DNA of 64,000 bases from Streptomyces griseoviridis (GTDB lineage: Bacteria; Actinomycetota; Actinomycetes; Streptomycetales; Streptomycetaceae), in NCBI GenBank assembly GCA_014649155.1, contig BMSM01000007.1, forward strand, positions 62,001-126,000. The letters are read 5' to 3'. Within the stretch, counting starts at the first letter, position 1; each line of letters opens with the position of its first letter. This document shows, piece by piece, positions 18,252 through 26,603 of this stretch. Position numbers and translations under genes: made by a program. The notes below the pieces were generated by a model. That model was not told the origin of the DNA, ran no database searches, and worked only from the letters and a program-made list of their open reading frames with translations.

Positions 18252-18526
18252 CCCGGCCCGTGTTCCGCCACGTCCCGTTCACCATCGAGCAGGACCGGAC
18301 AGCTGAACCGGAGTACGAGGCCCGTTGCGTATCCGGCGACGGGACCGAGTGCGGCGCGGCGTCCGGCACGCATGGTGGCCCGGGGCCGGTCGAGGAGGGG
18401 CGGCGCGGGCGCACGCAGGAGTCGGGGCGTCGGCGCTGCCGCCGGGCCGTCGGCGACCACGCGGTCCCGCGCCCCGCGGCGGGGCTGTCCGGCCCGGGGC
18501 GGCCGGCGGACGGGGAAGCGTCGTGA
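18248..18526 (+). CDS. Small cysteine-containing protein, DUF7848-like
   Basis: A 92-residue protein. The segment VTRPVFRHVPFTIEQDRTAEP, then YEARCVSGDGTECGAASGTHG with two cysteines, resembles Streptomyces proteins I recall as DUF7848; this is from memory only. Beyond about residue 55 the sequence is arginine/glycine rich and less family-like. GTGA overlaps on both sides tie it to its neighbours and imply co-translation. The two-cysteine segment could bind a metal. Confidence 0.6.
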   Translation: MTRPVFRHVPFTIEQDRTAEPEYEARCVSGDGTECGAASGTHGGPGPVEEGRRGRTQESGRRRCRRAVGDHAVPRPAAGLSGPGRPADGEAS

Positions 18527-18834
18527 TCTTCGCACCGTCCGCCGCGCACCCGTGGCGGGACGTATGGCCGCTCGTCGCGCAGTCGGGCGACGGCAACCGG
18601 TGGGTCAGCGGCACCTGCTGGCTGTACTGCCGGCGGGAGGGCGTGCGCGTGCTGTGGGTCGGCACCGTGTCGACGCCCGGCGCGACGGGTGACGTGTACG
18701 CGTGCGGCCCGTGCGTCGCGGAGCTGGGCCACATGGTGCGCGTCCAGTCCCATAACCGGGACCGAGCCACCGGCCACGCCGTAGGCGCTGTACCCGGACA
18801 CGCGTCCCAGCCGCACGCCCTGCCGCGGCACTGA
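18523..18834 (+). CDS. Small hypothetical protein with clustered cysteines
   Basis: A 103-residue protein with no recognised family. WRDVWPLVAQSGDGNRWVSGTCWLYCRREGVRVLWVGTVST is followed by VYACGPCVAELGHMV, giving CxxxC and CxxC pairs that could form a small metal site. The GTG start overlaps the previous stop (GTGA), making it the last clear member of the cassette. The C-terminal 25 residues look unstructured, and a different reading frame downstream looks more coding-like, so the 3' part may be damaged. Confidence 0.55.
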   Translation: MIFAPSAAHPWRDVWPLVAQSGDGNRWVSGTCWLYCRREGVRVLWVGTVSTPGATGDVYACGPCVAELGHMVRVQSHNRDRATGHAVGAVPGHASQPHALPRH

Positions 18835-19199
18835 AGCGTCGCTCCCGTTCCCCCGGCACCGACGACGAGTGCCCGCCGGGAACGCCCCGGAGCGACCGCA
18901 CCCCCGGAGGGGGAACGGAACGGGACTGGACCGAGACCCGCTGGGACCGGGGCCGGCACACCCCCGGCGGCGCGGAGGTGTGGGCGGCCGGGCGGCCCGC
19001 GTGGCGGGAGGCGGCTCCGGCGGCGGTCCGGTACAGCCGCAGCCGGGCGGCGGCTGTACCGGCCGCCGCCGGCCGGAAGCCCGACGCGGACCGGCTCGGC
19101 GCCATGGCCGGGTCGTGCCGGGCACGGGCCGGGCACAGGGGGGCTGCCCCCGGAGTGATGGCCGCGGAGGCGGCCCGCGCCGGGCGTGGTCTGTCCCGG
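18835..19199. other. Gap with a coding-like but startless stretch
   Basis: No complete gene is seen. On the plus strand one frame stays open and reads coding-like (for example TRWDRGRHTPGGAEVW, then AWREAAPAAVRYSRS). It lacks an ATG or GTG in the first part and runs without a natural stop into the antisense of the M20 gene. It may be a decayed fifth gene of the cassette. A strong hairpin lies inside it. Confidence 0.4.
19028..19062. terminator. Strong hairpin downstream of the XRE cassette
   Basis: CCGGTACAGCCGC pairs perfectly with GCGGCTGTACCGG across a 9-base loop. It sits between the end of the XRE cassette and the convergent M20 gene and could terminate either. Confidence 0.5.
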
Positions 19200-20435
19200 T
19201 CAGTCCGTGATGTCGATCAGGGCCGCCGCCGTGAACAGTTCCACGCCGACCGTGATGGCGTGCTCGTCGACGTCGAAGTCGCCCTGGTGGAGGTCGCGGA
19301 CCGTGCGCTCGCCGGGCGGGCGGACGCCGAGGCGGGCCATGGCGCCGGGGACGCGCTCCAGGTACCAGGAGAAGTCCTCGCCGCCCAGGCTCTGCTCGGT
19401 GGACTCCACGGAGTCCGGGCCGCGCCGGGCGATCATGGCGGTCTGGAGCAGTTCGACGCTGGTCACCTCGTTGACGACCGGCGGCACGCCCCGCACATAG
19501 GTGATCTCCGACTTGGCGCGGTGCAGGTTGGCGATCTCGTCGATGGCCGCGACGACCAGGTCGGGGGCCTGCCGCCAGGCGTCCAGGTCGAGGCAGCGCA
19601 CGGTCCCGGACAGCTCGGCGTGCTGCGGGATGACGTTGGCGGCGTGGCCGGACTCGATGCGGCCCCAGGTCAGGGAGAGGCCGCCGCGGGCGTCGATGCG
19701 CCGGGCGAGCAGCGCGGGGGCGTCGGTGGCGACCCGGGCGACGGCGGTGACCAGGTCGGTGGTGAGGTGCGGCCGGGCGGTGTGGCCGCCGGGGCCGGCG
19801 AGGGCGATCTCCAGCCGGTCGCAGGCGGAGGTGATGGGGCCCTCGCGCAGCCCGATCCGGCCGGCGTCCACCCGGGGGTCGCAGTGCACGGCGAGGATGC
19901 GCCGTACGCCGTCCAGCGCGCCGGCCGCCACGACGTCCTCGGCGCCGCCGGGGAGGACCTCCTCGGCGGGCTGGAAGATCAGCCGGACCGGGCGGGGCAG
20001 CAGTCCGCGCTCGTGCAGGGCGGCCAGCACCAGGCCGGTGCCGAGGACGACGGTGGTGTGCACGTCGTGGCCGCAGGCGTGGGCGCGGTCCGGCACGGTC
20101 GAGCGGTAGGCGCAGCCGCTCTTGACGTCCGGGATGGGCAGGGCGTCGATGTCGGCGCGCAGGGCGAGCAGGCCGGAGCCGGTGGCGTCCGGGCGCCGGG
20201 GGTCGGTGCCGATGTCACAGACGACCCCGGTCCCCGACGGGAGGACCCGGGGTGCCAGCCCGGCGCGTTCGAGGCGTTCCTTGATCGCGGCGGTGGTGCG
20301 GAACTCCTGATTGCTCAGTTCCGGGTGCATGTGCAGGTCGCGGCGGAAGGCGATCAGCTCCGCCCGCAGCGCCTCCGGCACGAGGCCGGGCAGTGTGGCT
20401 TCCCCGGGGACGTCGGCTTCGGACTCCAGTGACAT
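19200..20435 (-). CDS. M20 family amidohydrolase/peptidase
   Basis: A 411-residue zinc hydrolase of the M20D (hippurate hydrolase/N-acyl amino acid amidohydrolase) group. Motifs are FRRDLHMHPELSNQEF near residue 34, LRADIDALPI, the metal-binding ACGHDVHTTVVLG, the general-base pair in IFQPAEE, and LGGEDFSWYL near the end. The ATG is preferred to a GTG 12 bases upstream, since AAAGG is well spaced for the ATG. ACCCT-TTGT-AGGGT forms a small inverted repeat just upstream. The roughly 290-base gap to the next gene shows nothing else definite. Confidence 0.88.
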   Translation of the reverse strand: MSLESEADVPGEATLPGLVPEALRAELIAFRRDLHMHPELSNQEFRTTAAIKERLERAGLAPRVLPSGTGVVCDIGTDPRRPDATGSGLLALRADIDALPIPDVKSGCAYRSTVPDRAHACGHDVHTTVVLGTGLVLAALHERGLLPRPVRLIFQPAEEVLPGGAEDVVAAGALDGVRRILAVHCDPRVDAGRIGLREGPITSACDRLEIALAGPGGHTARPHLTTDLVTAVARVATDAPALLARRIDARGGLSLTWGRIESGHAANVIPQHAELSGTVRCLDLDAWRQAPDLVVAAIDEIANLHRAKSEITYVRGVPPVVNEVTSVELLQTAMIARRGPDSVESTEQSLGGEDFSWYLERVPGAMARLGVRPPGERTVRDLHQGDFDVDEHAITVGVELFTAAALIDITD

Positions 20436-20728
20436 CAGTTGCTTCACCCTTTGTAGGGTAGGACGCCCGGACGGCCGGCTGACCCACGATCAACAAAACT
20501 TCTACCCGTGCGAGGGAAGAAAGTGCCGCCGCCGGACGCATAGGCGTCGGCGTGGGTGGGTACAACGGCCCGAATATCGATTGCTCCGCTGCCGCCGCCG
20601 GCGCCCGGGTCGCGCACCCACCCGTTCCTCACGGCTACCACGCCCCACGCCTCCTACGCCTGGCGCCCGCGTACGGGGCGGGGGCGCGGGGCGGGGCCCA
20701 GGAGGCCGTGGCGGTGTGGCGCCGCGCC

Positions 20729-21793
20729 TCACACGCCCGGCACCGCCAGCAGCCGCTCCACGCCCGTCGCCGTCCCCGTGACGCCGTCCAGGAAGCCCTG
20801 GGCACGGGGGGATGCGGTGCGGGTGAGCCAGGCGGGGTCGATGTCGCAGACGGCGACCTTGACCTCCGTGCCGGCCAGGGCCAGCGGCAGGGTGTGCACG
20901 ACCGTGGAGGGGAAACTGAGGATCGTACGGCCGACCGGGCCGCGGCGGGCGATCAGTTCCAGGGGGAGGTCGGGGCGGACGACCTCCAGGCCCGTCTCGA
21001 CGGCCAGCCGGTGGAGCTTCTCGGTCGATTCGCGGCGGTGGGCGAAGTAGCGGGTGGCGCCGTGGGTCTTGGCGAGGCGGCGGACGGCGTCCAGGTAGGC
21101 CTCGGCGTCGACGACGCCGGTCTCCACCAGGGAGGTGCCGACCATGTCCGCGCCCTTGGTGATGCGGGGCGGGCCGAAGCGGTCACGGGTCCAGGCGAAG
21201 GAGTGCGGGGTGACGGTGACGCCCTCGGGGACCTCGGTGATCGGCATGGAGGAGAAGATCTCGACCTTGCGGCGGCCCGACGGGGACAGGCGGCGGCGGG
21301 CCGAGGAGGAGACCGGGGCGAAGAGCAGGTCGCGCGGGCCGGGGCGGCTGCCCTTGCGGTGCCAGCGGACCAGGCGTTCGCCGCGGGCGAGCTGGCCCGC
21401 GAACTCCATCGTGGCGGTGCCGTCGTCGACGACGACCAGTTCGCGGGCGTGGGTGATGGTGAGGAGCAGCTGGACGTAACGGGAGAACGGGTCCCCCATG
21501 ACGATGCGGCCGGCGCGGCGGAGCAGGCCCGCCAGGCCGCCCACCGTGCGGAAGGGGGCCGAGGCCCCGCCCCGCGCCTCTTCCCAGCGGACCTCGTGAC
21601 CGTCCTCGCGGGCCAGCTCCGACATGCGGCGGAGCTGGCCCCGGGTCATGGGGTCCACGGGCGACAGGACGACGAGGGTGAGCCCCGTCCAGGGGGCGCG
21701 GGCGTGCGCCCACTCCAGCACGTTCAGGAGCTGTACCGGACTCTCGACGAAGGCGAGGGTGTGGGGGCCGGCGTTCCCGGCGCGGGGGCTCAT
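20729..21793 (-). CDS. Putative sialyltransferase-like glycosyltransferase (GT52-like)
   Basis: A 354-residue protein. HTLAFVESPVQLLNVLEW at the start, VVVDDGTATMEF near residue 125, a late FAHRRES segment and ILSFPSTVVHTLPLAL follow the pattern of GT52/polysialyltransferase-type GT-B enzymes. These use CMP-activated sugar acids. It lies directly downstream of neuB and neuA on the same strand, which supports use of a CMP-nonulosonate donor. The fold assignment is by motif pattern only. Likely role: transfer of a Kdn- or sialic-type sugar to a cell-wall polymer. Confidence 0.65.
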   Translation of the reverse strand: MSPRAGNAGPHTLAFVESPVQLLNVLEWAHARAPWTGLTLVVLSPVDPMTRGQLRRMSELAREDGHEVRWEEARGGASAPFRTVGGLAGLLRRAGRIVMGDPFSRYVQLLLTITHARELVVVDDGTATMEFAGQLARGERLVRWHRKGSRPGPRDLLFAPVSSSARRRLSPSGRRKVEIFSSMPITEVPEGVTVTPHSFAWTRDRFGPPRITKGADMVGTSLVETGVVDAEAYLDAVRRLAKTHGATRYFAHRRESTEKLHRLAVETGLEVVRPDLPLELIARRGPVGRTILSFPSTVVHTLPLALAGTEVKVAVCDIDPAWLTRTASPRAQGFLDGVTGTATGVERLLAVPGV

Positions 21794-21845
21794 CGGCGTA
21801 AAACCGTCCCGTCTCTGGGCGTGGGGTAGGGGGTGGCGGTGCGGG

Positions 21846-22781
21846 TCAGACGGTGACCGGCTCGCCGGCCGCGGCGGCGATCTCCGCCTCGGCGACCACG
21901 CCGGTGACGCGGCGCAGCTTCTTCATCGGGCCCAGCTCGGACTCGTAGACCTTCTTGACGCCGTCGCCGAGGGACGCCTCGATGGTGCGGATGTCGCGGA
22001 CCAGGCGGACCAGGCCCTGCGGCTCGACGGAGGCGGCCTGGTCGGAGCCCCACATGGCGCGGTCCAGGGTGATGTGGCGCTCGACGAAGGTGGCGCCGAG
22101 GGCGACCGCGGCCAGCGTGGTCTGGAGGCCGGTCTCGTGGCCGGAGTAGCCGATCGGGACGTTCGGGTACTCCTGCTGGAGGGTGTTGATGACGCGGAGG
22201 TTCAGCTCCTCGGCCTGCGCCGGGTAGGTCGAGGTGGCGTGGCACATGAGGATGTTGTCCGAGCCGAGGACCTCGACCGCGTGGCGGATCTGCTTCGGGG
22301 TGGACATGCCGGTGGAGAGGATGACGGTGCGGCCGGTGGCGCGCAGGGCGCGCAGCAGCTCGTCGTCGGTGAGGGAGGCGGAGGCCACCTTGTGGGCGGG
22401 GACGTCGAACTTCTCCAGGAAGGCGACGGCCTCGGTGTCCCACGGGGAGGCGAACCAGTCGATCCCCTTCTCCTTGCAGTACGCGTCGATCTGGCGGTAC
22501 TCGTCCTCGCCGAACTCCACGCGGTGGCGGTAGTCGATGTACGTCATCCGGCCCCAGGGGGTGTCGCGCTCGATGTCCCACTGGTCGCGGGGGGTGCAGA
22601 TCTCGGGCGTGCGCTTCTGGAACTTGACGGCGTCACAGCCGGCCTCGGCGGCCACGTCGATCAGCTTGAAGGCGTTCTCCAGCTCACCGTTGTGGTTGAT
22701 GCCGATCTCGCCGCAGATGTAGACGGGGCGGCCCGGACCGGCCTCGCGGTTGCCGAACTTGCGGATACGGGAGTTGCTCAT
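21846..22781 (-). CDS. neuB: NeuB-type nonulosonic acid synthase without SAF domain
   Basis: A 311-residue TIM-barrel enzyme condensing phosphoenolpyruvate with a mannose-type sugar to a nine-carbon keto acid. Motifs are YICGEIGINHNGELENA near residue 21, AVKFQKRTP, FASPWDTEAV, KVASASLTDDELL, TGMS and CHATSTYPA, GYSGHETG and FVERHITLDR. Classical NeuB proteins are about 350 residues with a C-terminal SAF (antifreeze-like) domain; here the protein ends after the barrel. It is ten bases from neuA. The product is probably Kdn (or Kdn-9-phosphate), since no epimerase gene is nearby. Confidence 0.88.
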   Translation of the reverse strand: MSNSRIRKFGNREAGPGRPVYICGEIGINHNGELENAFKLIDVAAEAGCDAVKFQKRTPEICTPRDQWDIERDTPWGRMTYIDYRHRVEFGEDEYRQIDAYCKEKGIDWFASPWDTEAVAFLEKFDVPAHKVASASLTDDELLRALRATGRTVILSTGMSTPKQIRHAVEVLGSDNILMCHATSTYPAQAEELNLRVINTLQQEYPNVPIGYSGHETGLQTTLAAVALGATFVERHITLDRAMWGSDQAASVEPQGLVRLVRDIRTIEASLGDGVKKVYESELGPMKKLRRVTGVVAEAEIAAAAGEPVTV

Positions 22782-22791
22782 CAGGGGTTCC

Positions 22792-24012
22792 TTACTTGGT
22801 GAGGGTGTCGAGAGAGGGGCCGAGCAGCCAGCCGGCGATCTCCCGGATCGCGCCGGAGCCGCCGTGCACGGTGGTGACCGCGCGGGCGGCGCCGCGGACG
22901 ACGTCATGGGCGCCGGCGACCGCGATGGGCCAGCCGACGAGGTCGAAGCAGGGCAGGTCGTTGACGTCGTTGCCGACGTAGAGCACGCGCTCGGGGGCGA
23001 TGCCCTGTTCCTCGCACCACTGCTTCAGGGCGAGGTCCTTGCGGTCGACGCCGTGCAGGACCGGGACCCGGAGCTTGCGGGCGCGGGCGGCGACGACGGG
23101 GTTGACCTCGGTGGAGAGGACGAGGAGGGGCAGGCCCGCCTTGCGCAGGGCGGCGATGCCGAGGCCGTCGCCGCGGTGGACGGAGACGAACTCGCGTCCG
23201 TCGGAGTCGATCAGCACCCGGTCGTCGGTCTGGGTGCCGTCGAAGTCGAGGACCACGGCGTCGATGTCGGCGGCGGTGGGCAGGGCACCCGGGCGGGCGC
23301 CGTCGAAGAGGGGGGCCAGCGCGCGGGCGCGGGCCAGGTCGTGCGGGTCGTCGATCTCCAGGACCCGCGCCGGGTCGGTGCGGACCAGCTCGGTGCGGCC
23401 GAAGAAGCGGTGGCCGTGGGTGCGGAAGCCGGCCGCGTCCATCGCGTAGGCGGCGCCGGTCTCCAGGAAGTCCTGGGGGCGGTCCTGGCGGCGGGGGCGG
23501 TAGGTCTTGTCGTGGTTGACGCCGTGGCCGCCGGGCTCCTCGCCCGCGTCGGCGCCCTCCCGCCAGACGAAGCCGTGGAAGGGGGCGACCGTGACGGCCG
23601 TGTCCGCGCCGCCCTCGACGACCGCGCCGGCCACCCCGTCGATGTCCTCGCGGACGAGGAACGGGCTGGTGCACTGCACGAGCAGCACCACGTCCACGGC
23701 GGCGCCGTGCAGTGCCTCGTGGGCGTCCATGGCGTGGCGCACCGCGGCCTCGGAGGTGGCCGTGTCCCCGGCGATCGCGGCGGGGCGCAGCACCACCTCG
23801 GCGCCGGCCTGGCGGGCGGCGGCGGCGATGGCCTGGTCGTCGGTGGAGACGACGACGTCGGTCACCAGCCGGGTGGCGAGGCACTCGCGCACGGCCCGCA
23901 CGACCAGCGGGACGCCGCCCACGGGGGCGAGGTTCTTGGCGGGTACGCCCTTGGAGCCGCCGCGGGCGGGGATGACCGCGAGGACGCGGCGTACCGGTTG
24001 CGGATCGGACAT
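22792..24012 (-). CDS. neuA: Acylneuraminate cytidylyltransferase fused to a HAD phosphatase
   Basis: A 406-residue two-domain protein. Residues 8-230 form a CMP-sugar acid synthetase (VLAVIPARGGSKGVPAKNL, QCTSPFLVREDID, ETGAAYAMDAAGF). Residues 245-400 form a KdsC-type HAD phosphatase (DAVVLDFDGTQTDD, VLSTEVNPVVAARA, YVGNDVNDLPCFDLVG). The same architecture occurs in vertebrate CMP-sialate synthetase. The phosphatase could remove the 9-phosphate left by the synthase. The start at MSDPQPV has a GAGAGG site; an upstream in-frame ATG is less likely. The stop overlaps the neuB ribosome site. Confidence 0.9.
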   Translation of the reverse strand: MSDPQPVRRVLAVIPARGGSKGVPAKNLAPVGGVPLVVRAVRECLATRLVTDVVVSTDDQAIAAAARQAGAEVVLRPAAIAGDTATSEAAVRHAMDAHEALHGAAVDVVLLVQCTSPFLVREDIDGVAGAVVEGGADTAVTVAPFHGFVWREGADAGEEPGGHGVNHDKTYRPRRQDRPQDFLETGAAYAMDAAGFRTHGHRFFGRTELVRTDPARVLEIDDPHDLARARALAPLFDGARPGALPTAADIDAVVLDFDGTQTDDRVLIDSDGREFVSVHRGDGLGIAALRKAGLPLLVLSTEVNPVVAARARKLRVPVLHGVDRKDLALKQWCEEQGIAPERVLYVGNDVNDLPCFDLVGWPIAVAGAHDVVRGAARAVTTVHGGSGAIREIAGWLLGPSLDTLTK

Positions 24013-24064
24013 GAGGCGTACCTCTCGGTCGGGGGTCGGGACGGCGGTCGCGGCCCGCTCGTCG

Positions 24065-24114
24065 GTCCGGGCGGTCATGGCTCGCCCTACCGTCCGGGCG
24101 GTCACAGCTCGCCC
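24065..24114. repeat. Imperfect tandem 23-base repeat at a gene junction
   Basis: Two copies of a 23-base unit, 27 bases apart with two mismatches, between neuA and the next upstream gene. The second copy covers that gene's last codons and stop. It looks like a local slippage duplication. Confidence 0.55.
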
Positions 24115-25424
24115 ATCCGCCGGATCACCGGGGCCACGCGCTGCACGCCGTGCCGGTAGGCGCCGCGGGCGGCGCGGCGCACGACCTGCCGGACCGGGCC
24201 GGGCTCCTTGTCGGCGGCGGGCGCGCCGGGCAGCGGGTGGCCGTCGGGGGCGAGGTGGTGCCGGGCGAGGATGCCGGGCAGGTAGCCGGGCGCGGTGACG
24301 GGTGTGTAGTACGGGGTGAGCGGGGCGCGTCCGCCGGGGCGGGCGAGCAGCTTGGCGATGCGTTCCCGGGCGGCGTCGAAGGCGGTCTCGTACCCGCCGT
24401 CGGCGGCGACGCCCTGCCGGGCCAGCCACGCCTCGTCGGGGACGGGCCGGTGGCCCTCGTCGAGCTGGTCCCAGGAGGCGAGGCAGCCGGAGCCGGTGAA
24501 GTGGTGGTTGCCGAGCGCCTCGCGCACCCCGAGGTCGGTGAGGACCACGGTCGGGATGCGCCGGTGCAGGGACTCCAGGGCGGCCGTGGAGCTGACGGTG
24601 ACCAGCAGGTCGGTGCGGTCGAGGACCTCGCCCATGTTCCCGTAGCGCAGGGAGAAGTTGGGCGGCGGGTCGGCCTTCTGGACCAGCTTCTGGTACGGCA
24701 GTTCCTCGATGTGGGTGGTGTGCTCGCCGGGCTTGGAGCGCAGCTTGAGCACGACCTCGCGCTCGGGGTGCCGACGGGCGTGCCGGATGAGCCGGTTCAG
24801 CAGGTACGTGCGGTCCCGGCGGCTGTCCGGCACGGAGGGCTGGGCGGCGAAGACGACCGTGTACGGGTCGTGCTCGCCGGCGTAGGGGGCGCCGCCGAGG
24901 AAGGGCAGCGCGACCTCGGTGACGGCGGAGGCGTCGGCGCCGACCCCCTCGTACACGGCCCGGAAACGCTCCGCGTCCTGGCGGGAGTTGGCGAGGACCA
25001 GGTCCGCGCCGTGCCGCAGCAGCAGGCCGTCGGCGAGCTTCTCGTAGACGACTCCCACGTAGCCGGTGACGACCACGGGGCGGTCGGCGCGGTCGGCCCA
25101 GACCCGGCCGAGGCCGTGCAGCATCGCCTGGACGCCGCCGCCGACGAGGGCGAGGACGACGAGGTCGTACTCCTTCTCCCCCATCGCCCGCAGGAACTCG
25201 ACGGCGGTGACCTCGGTGAGGGCGTCCGCGTGGACGCCGACCTCGCTCAGCTGGCGGGGGGTCGGGGTCGCGCGGCCGCGGAGCAGGTAGCCGTCGAGAC
25301 GGATGTCCGCGTCGCCCGGGGAGCGCGGGGCGATACGGCTCGCGGTGAGCGCGCCCCATTTCCACCGGGTGTCGGAGTCCGCGAGAACCGCGACCCGCAG
25401 GGCCTTCGTTGCACTTGCTGGCAC
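24102..25424 (-). CDS. Putative glycosyltransferase (DUF6716-like)
   Basis: A 440-residue protein of GT-B character. The second half, with YTVVFAAQPSVPDSRRDRTYLL, VVLKLRSKPGEHTTH, RYGNMGEVLDRTDLLVTVSSTAALESLHR and PTVVLTDLG, resembles CDP-glycerol/Kdo-type transferases. I associate it from memory with the DUF6716 putative glycosyltransferases. It is the first gene of the minus-strand unit running into neuA and neuB. The GTG lies seven bases after TAGCGT, so the transcript is probably leaderless; an upstream GTG would sit inside the promoter. Specificity is unknown. Confidence 0.7.
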   Translation of the reverse strand: MPASATKALRVAVLADSDTRWKWGALTASRIAPRSPGDADIRLDGYLLRGRATPTPRQLSEVGVHADALTEVTAVEFLRAMGEKEYDLVVLALVGGGVQAMLHGLGRVWADRADRPVVVTGYVGVVYEKLADGLLLRHGADLVLANSRQDAERFRAVYEGVGADASAVTEVALPFLGGAPYAGEHDPYTVVFAAQPSVPDSRRDRTYLLNRLIRHARRHPEREVVLKLRSKPGEHTTHIEELPYQKLVQKADPPPNFSLRYGNMGEVLDRTDLLVTVSSTAALESLHRRIPTVVLTDLGVREALGNHHFTGSGCLASWDQLDEGHRPVPDEAWLARQGVAADGGYETAFDAARERIAKLLARPGGRAPLTPYYTPVTAPGYLPGILARHHLAPDGHPLPGAPAADKEPGPVRQVVRRAARGAYRHGVQRVAPVIRRMGEL

Positions 25425-25437
25425 GTCGATGACGCTA
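25425..25437 (-). promoter_or_regulatory. -10 element, leaderless start of the minus-strand glycosyltransferase unit
   Basis: On the minus strand, TAGCGT then seven bases then GTG. It mirrors the arrangement of the divergent plus-strand gene about 190 bases away. Confidence 0.5.
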
Positions 25438-25609
25438 GGAAGCCATTCCGATGAACGGCCCAACCGGAACACAACAAACGGTTAACAGCACGCCGCCGAA
25501 TGGCGAATCGGGCCGCCGGACACCCGGAAACGCGTTCGCTTCACGGCTTCGCCACGCGGCGTTCACCCGGCAGCAAGGTGCGGGACAATCCGCATGCCGG
25601 GCCGGGCCC

Positions 25610-25622
25610 TAACGTCCGGTGC
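25610..25622 (+). promoter_or_regulatory. -10 element, leaderless start of the GT2 gene
   Basis: TAACGT then seven bases then GTG at 25623, with no ribosome-binding site. Confidence 0.5.
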
Positions 25623-26603
25623 GTGCCAAAGCTCTCCGTCATCGTGCCGTTCTACAACGTGCGGCAATACGTCCCCGATGCCCTGCGGAGTCTGCGCGCC
25701 AACGCGCGCGCGGACTTCGAATTCATTCTCGTCGACGACTGCTCGACCGACGGGACCGCGGATCTCCTCGCGCGCGAGCAGCCCGGGCTGCCGGGGTCGG
25801 TGCTGCTCAGACACGAGCAGAACGGCGGGCTGGCCACCGCCCGCAACACCGGCATCGACGCCGCCCGCGGGGAGTACCTGACGTTCCTGGACGGCGACGA
25901 CTGGCTGGCGCCGGGCTACTACGAGCGCCTGGTCGCCGTCATCGAGGAGCTGGGCTGCGACTTCGTCCGCACCGACCACGTGCAGTGCACGGCACGGGCC
26001 CGCGCCGTGCACCGGGTGCCGCACGGCCGCCGCAACGTCGTGCTGACGCCGCGCGAGGCGATCCTGCCCACCCACCGGACCACGTCCGTGGACTACGCCT
26101 ACGCCTGGGCCGGGATCTATCACCGCCGGCTGGTCGAGCGGGGCCTGCTGCACTTCACGCACGGGCTGCGCACCGCCGAGGACCGGCCCTGGATCTGGAA
26201 GCTGCACCGGGAGGCGGAGTCCTTCGCGGTGACCAGCCTGCTCGGCGTCTTCTACCGGCGCGGGGTCGCCTCCTCGCTCACCCAGATCGGGGACGCCCGG
26301 CAGCTCGACTTCATCCGCGCCTTCGACCAGGTGATCGAGGAGACCGCGGCCGACCCGGACGCGGCGCGGCTGCTGCCGAAGGCGGTGCGCACGTACTGCG
26401 CGATCATCTCCCATCACCTCGGTTCCGTCGAAAGGTTCGAGGCACCCGTGGCCCGGAAGCTGAAGGCGATGAGCACCGCCGCGCTGCGGCGGATGCCGCA
26501 GGACGTGCTGGACGACGCGCTGGCGTCGATGGACGCCGAGCGGGCCGGGCGGCTGCGCCGGCTGCGCCGCCGTCCGGTGACGGGCGCGGAGGTGGCGGCG
26601 TGA
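25623..26603 (+). CDS. Family 2 glycosyltransferase
   Basis: A 326-residue GT-A enzyme. The N-terminus KLSVIVPFYNVRQYVPDALRSL is typical. The nucleotide-binding aspartates are in FILVDDCSTDGTADLL, the DXD-type motif in LTFLDGDDW near residue 90, and the acceptor-side EDRPWIW follows near residue 190. It probably adds a hexose (for example galactose) to the wall polymer. It overlaps the next gene by four bases (GTGA), so the two are coupled. A longer upstream reading frame lacks family similarity. Confidence 0.88.
   Translation: MPKLSVIVPFYNVRQYVPDALRSLRANARADFEFILVDDCSTDGTADLLAREQPGLPGSVLLRHEQNGGLATARNTGIDAARGEYLTFLDGDDWLAPGYYERLVAVIEELGCDFVRTDHVQCTARARAVHRVPHGRRNVVLTPREAILPTHRTTSVDYAYAWAGIYHRRLVERGLLHFTHGLRTAEDRPWIWKLHREAESFAVTSLLGVFYRRGVASSLTQIGDARQLDFIRAFDQVIEETAADPDAARLLPKAVRTYCAIISHHLGSVERFEAPVARKLKAMSTAALRRMPQDVLDDALASMDAERAGRLRRLRRRPVTGAEVAA

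Noticed and set aside
18978..20432. Long plus-strand open frame over the M20 peptidase
   Set aside because: It is antisense to clear zinc-peptidase motifs; only the part before 19200 is discussed as a possible remnant.
9358..22804. An 18-base exact match at the ends of cdd and neuA (9358-9375 and 22787-22804)
   Set aside because: Both are the codons Leu-Thr-Lys, stop and the AAGGA ribosome site of the next gene; functional coincidence explains it.
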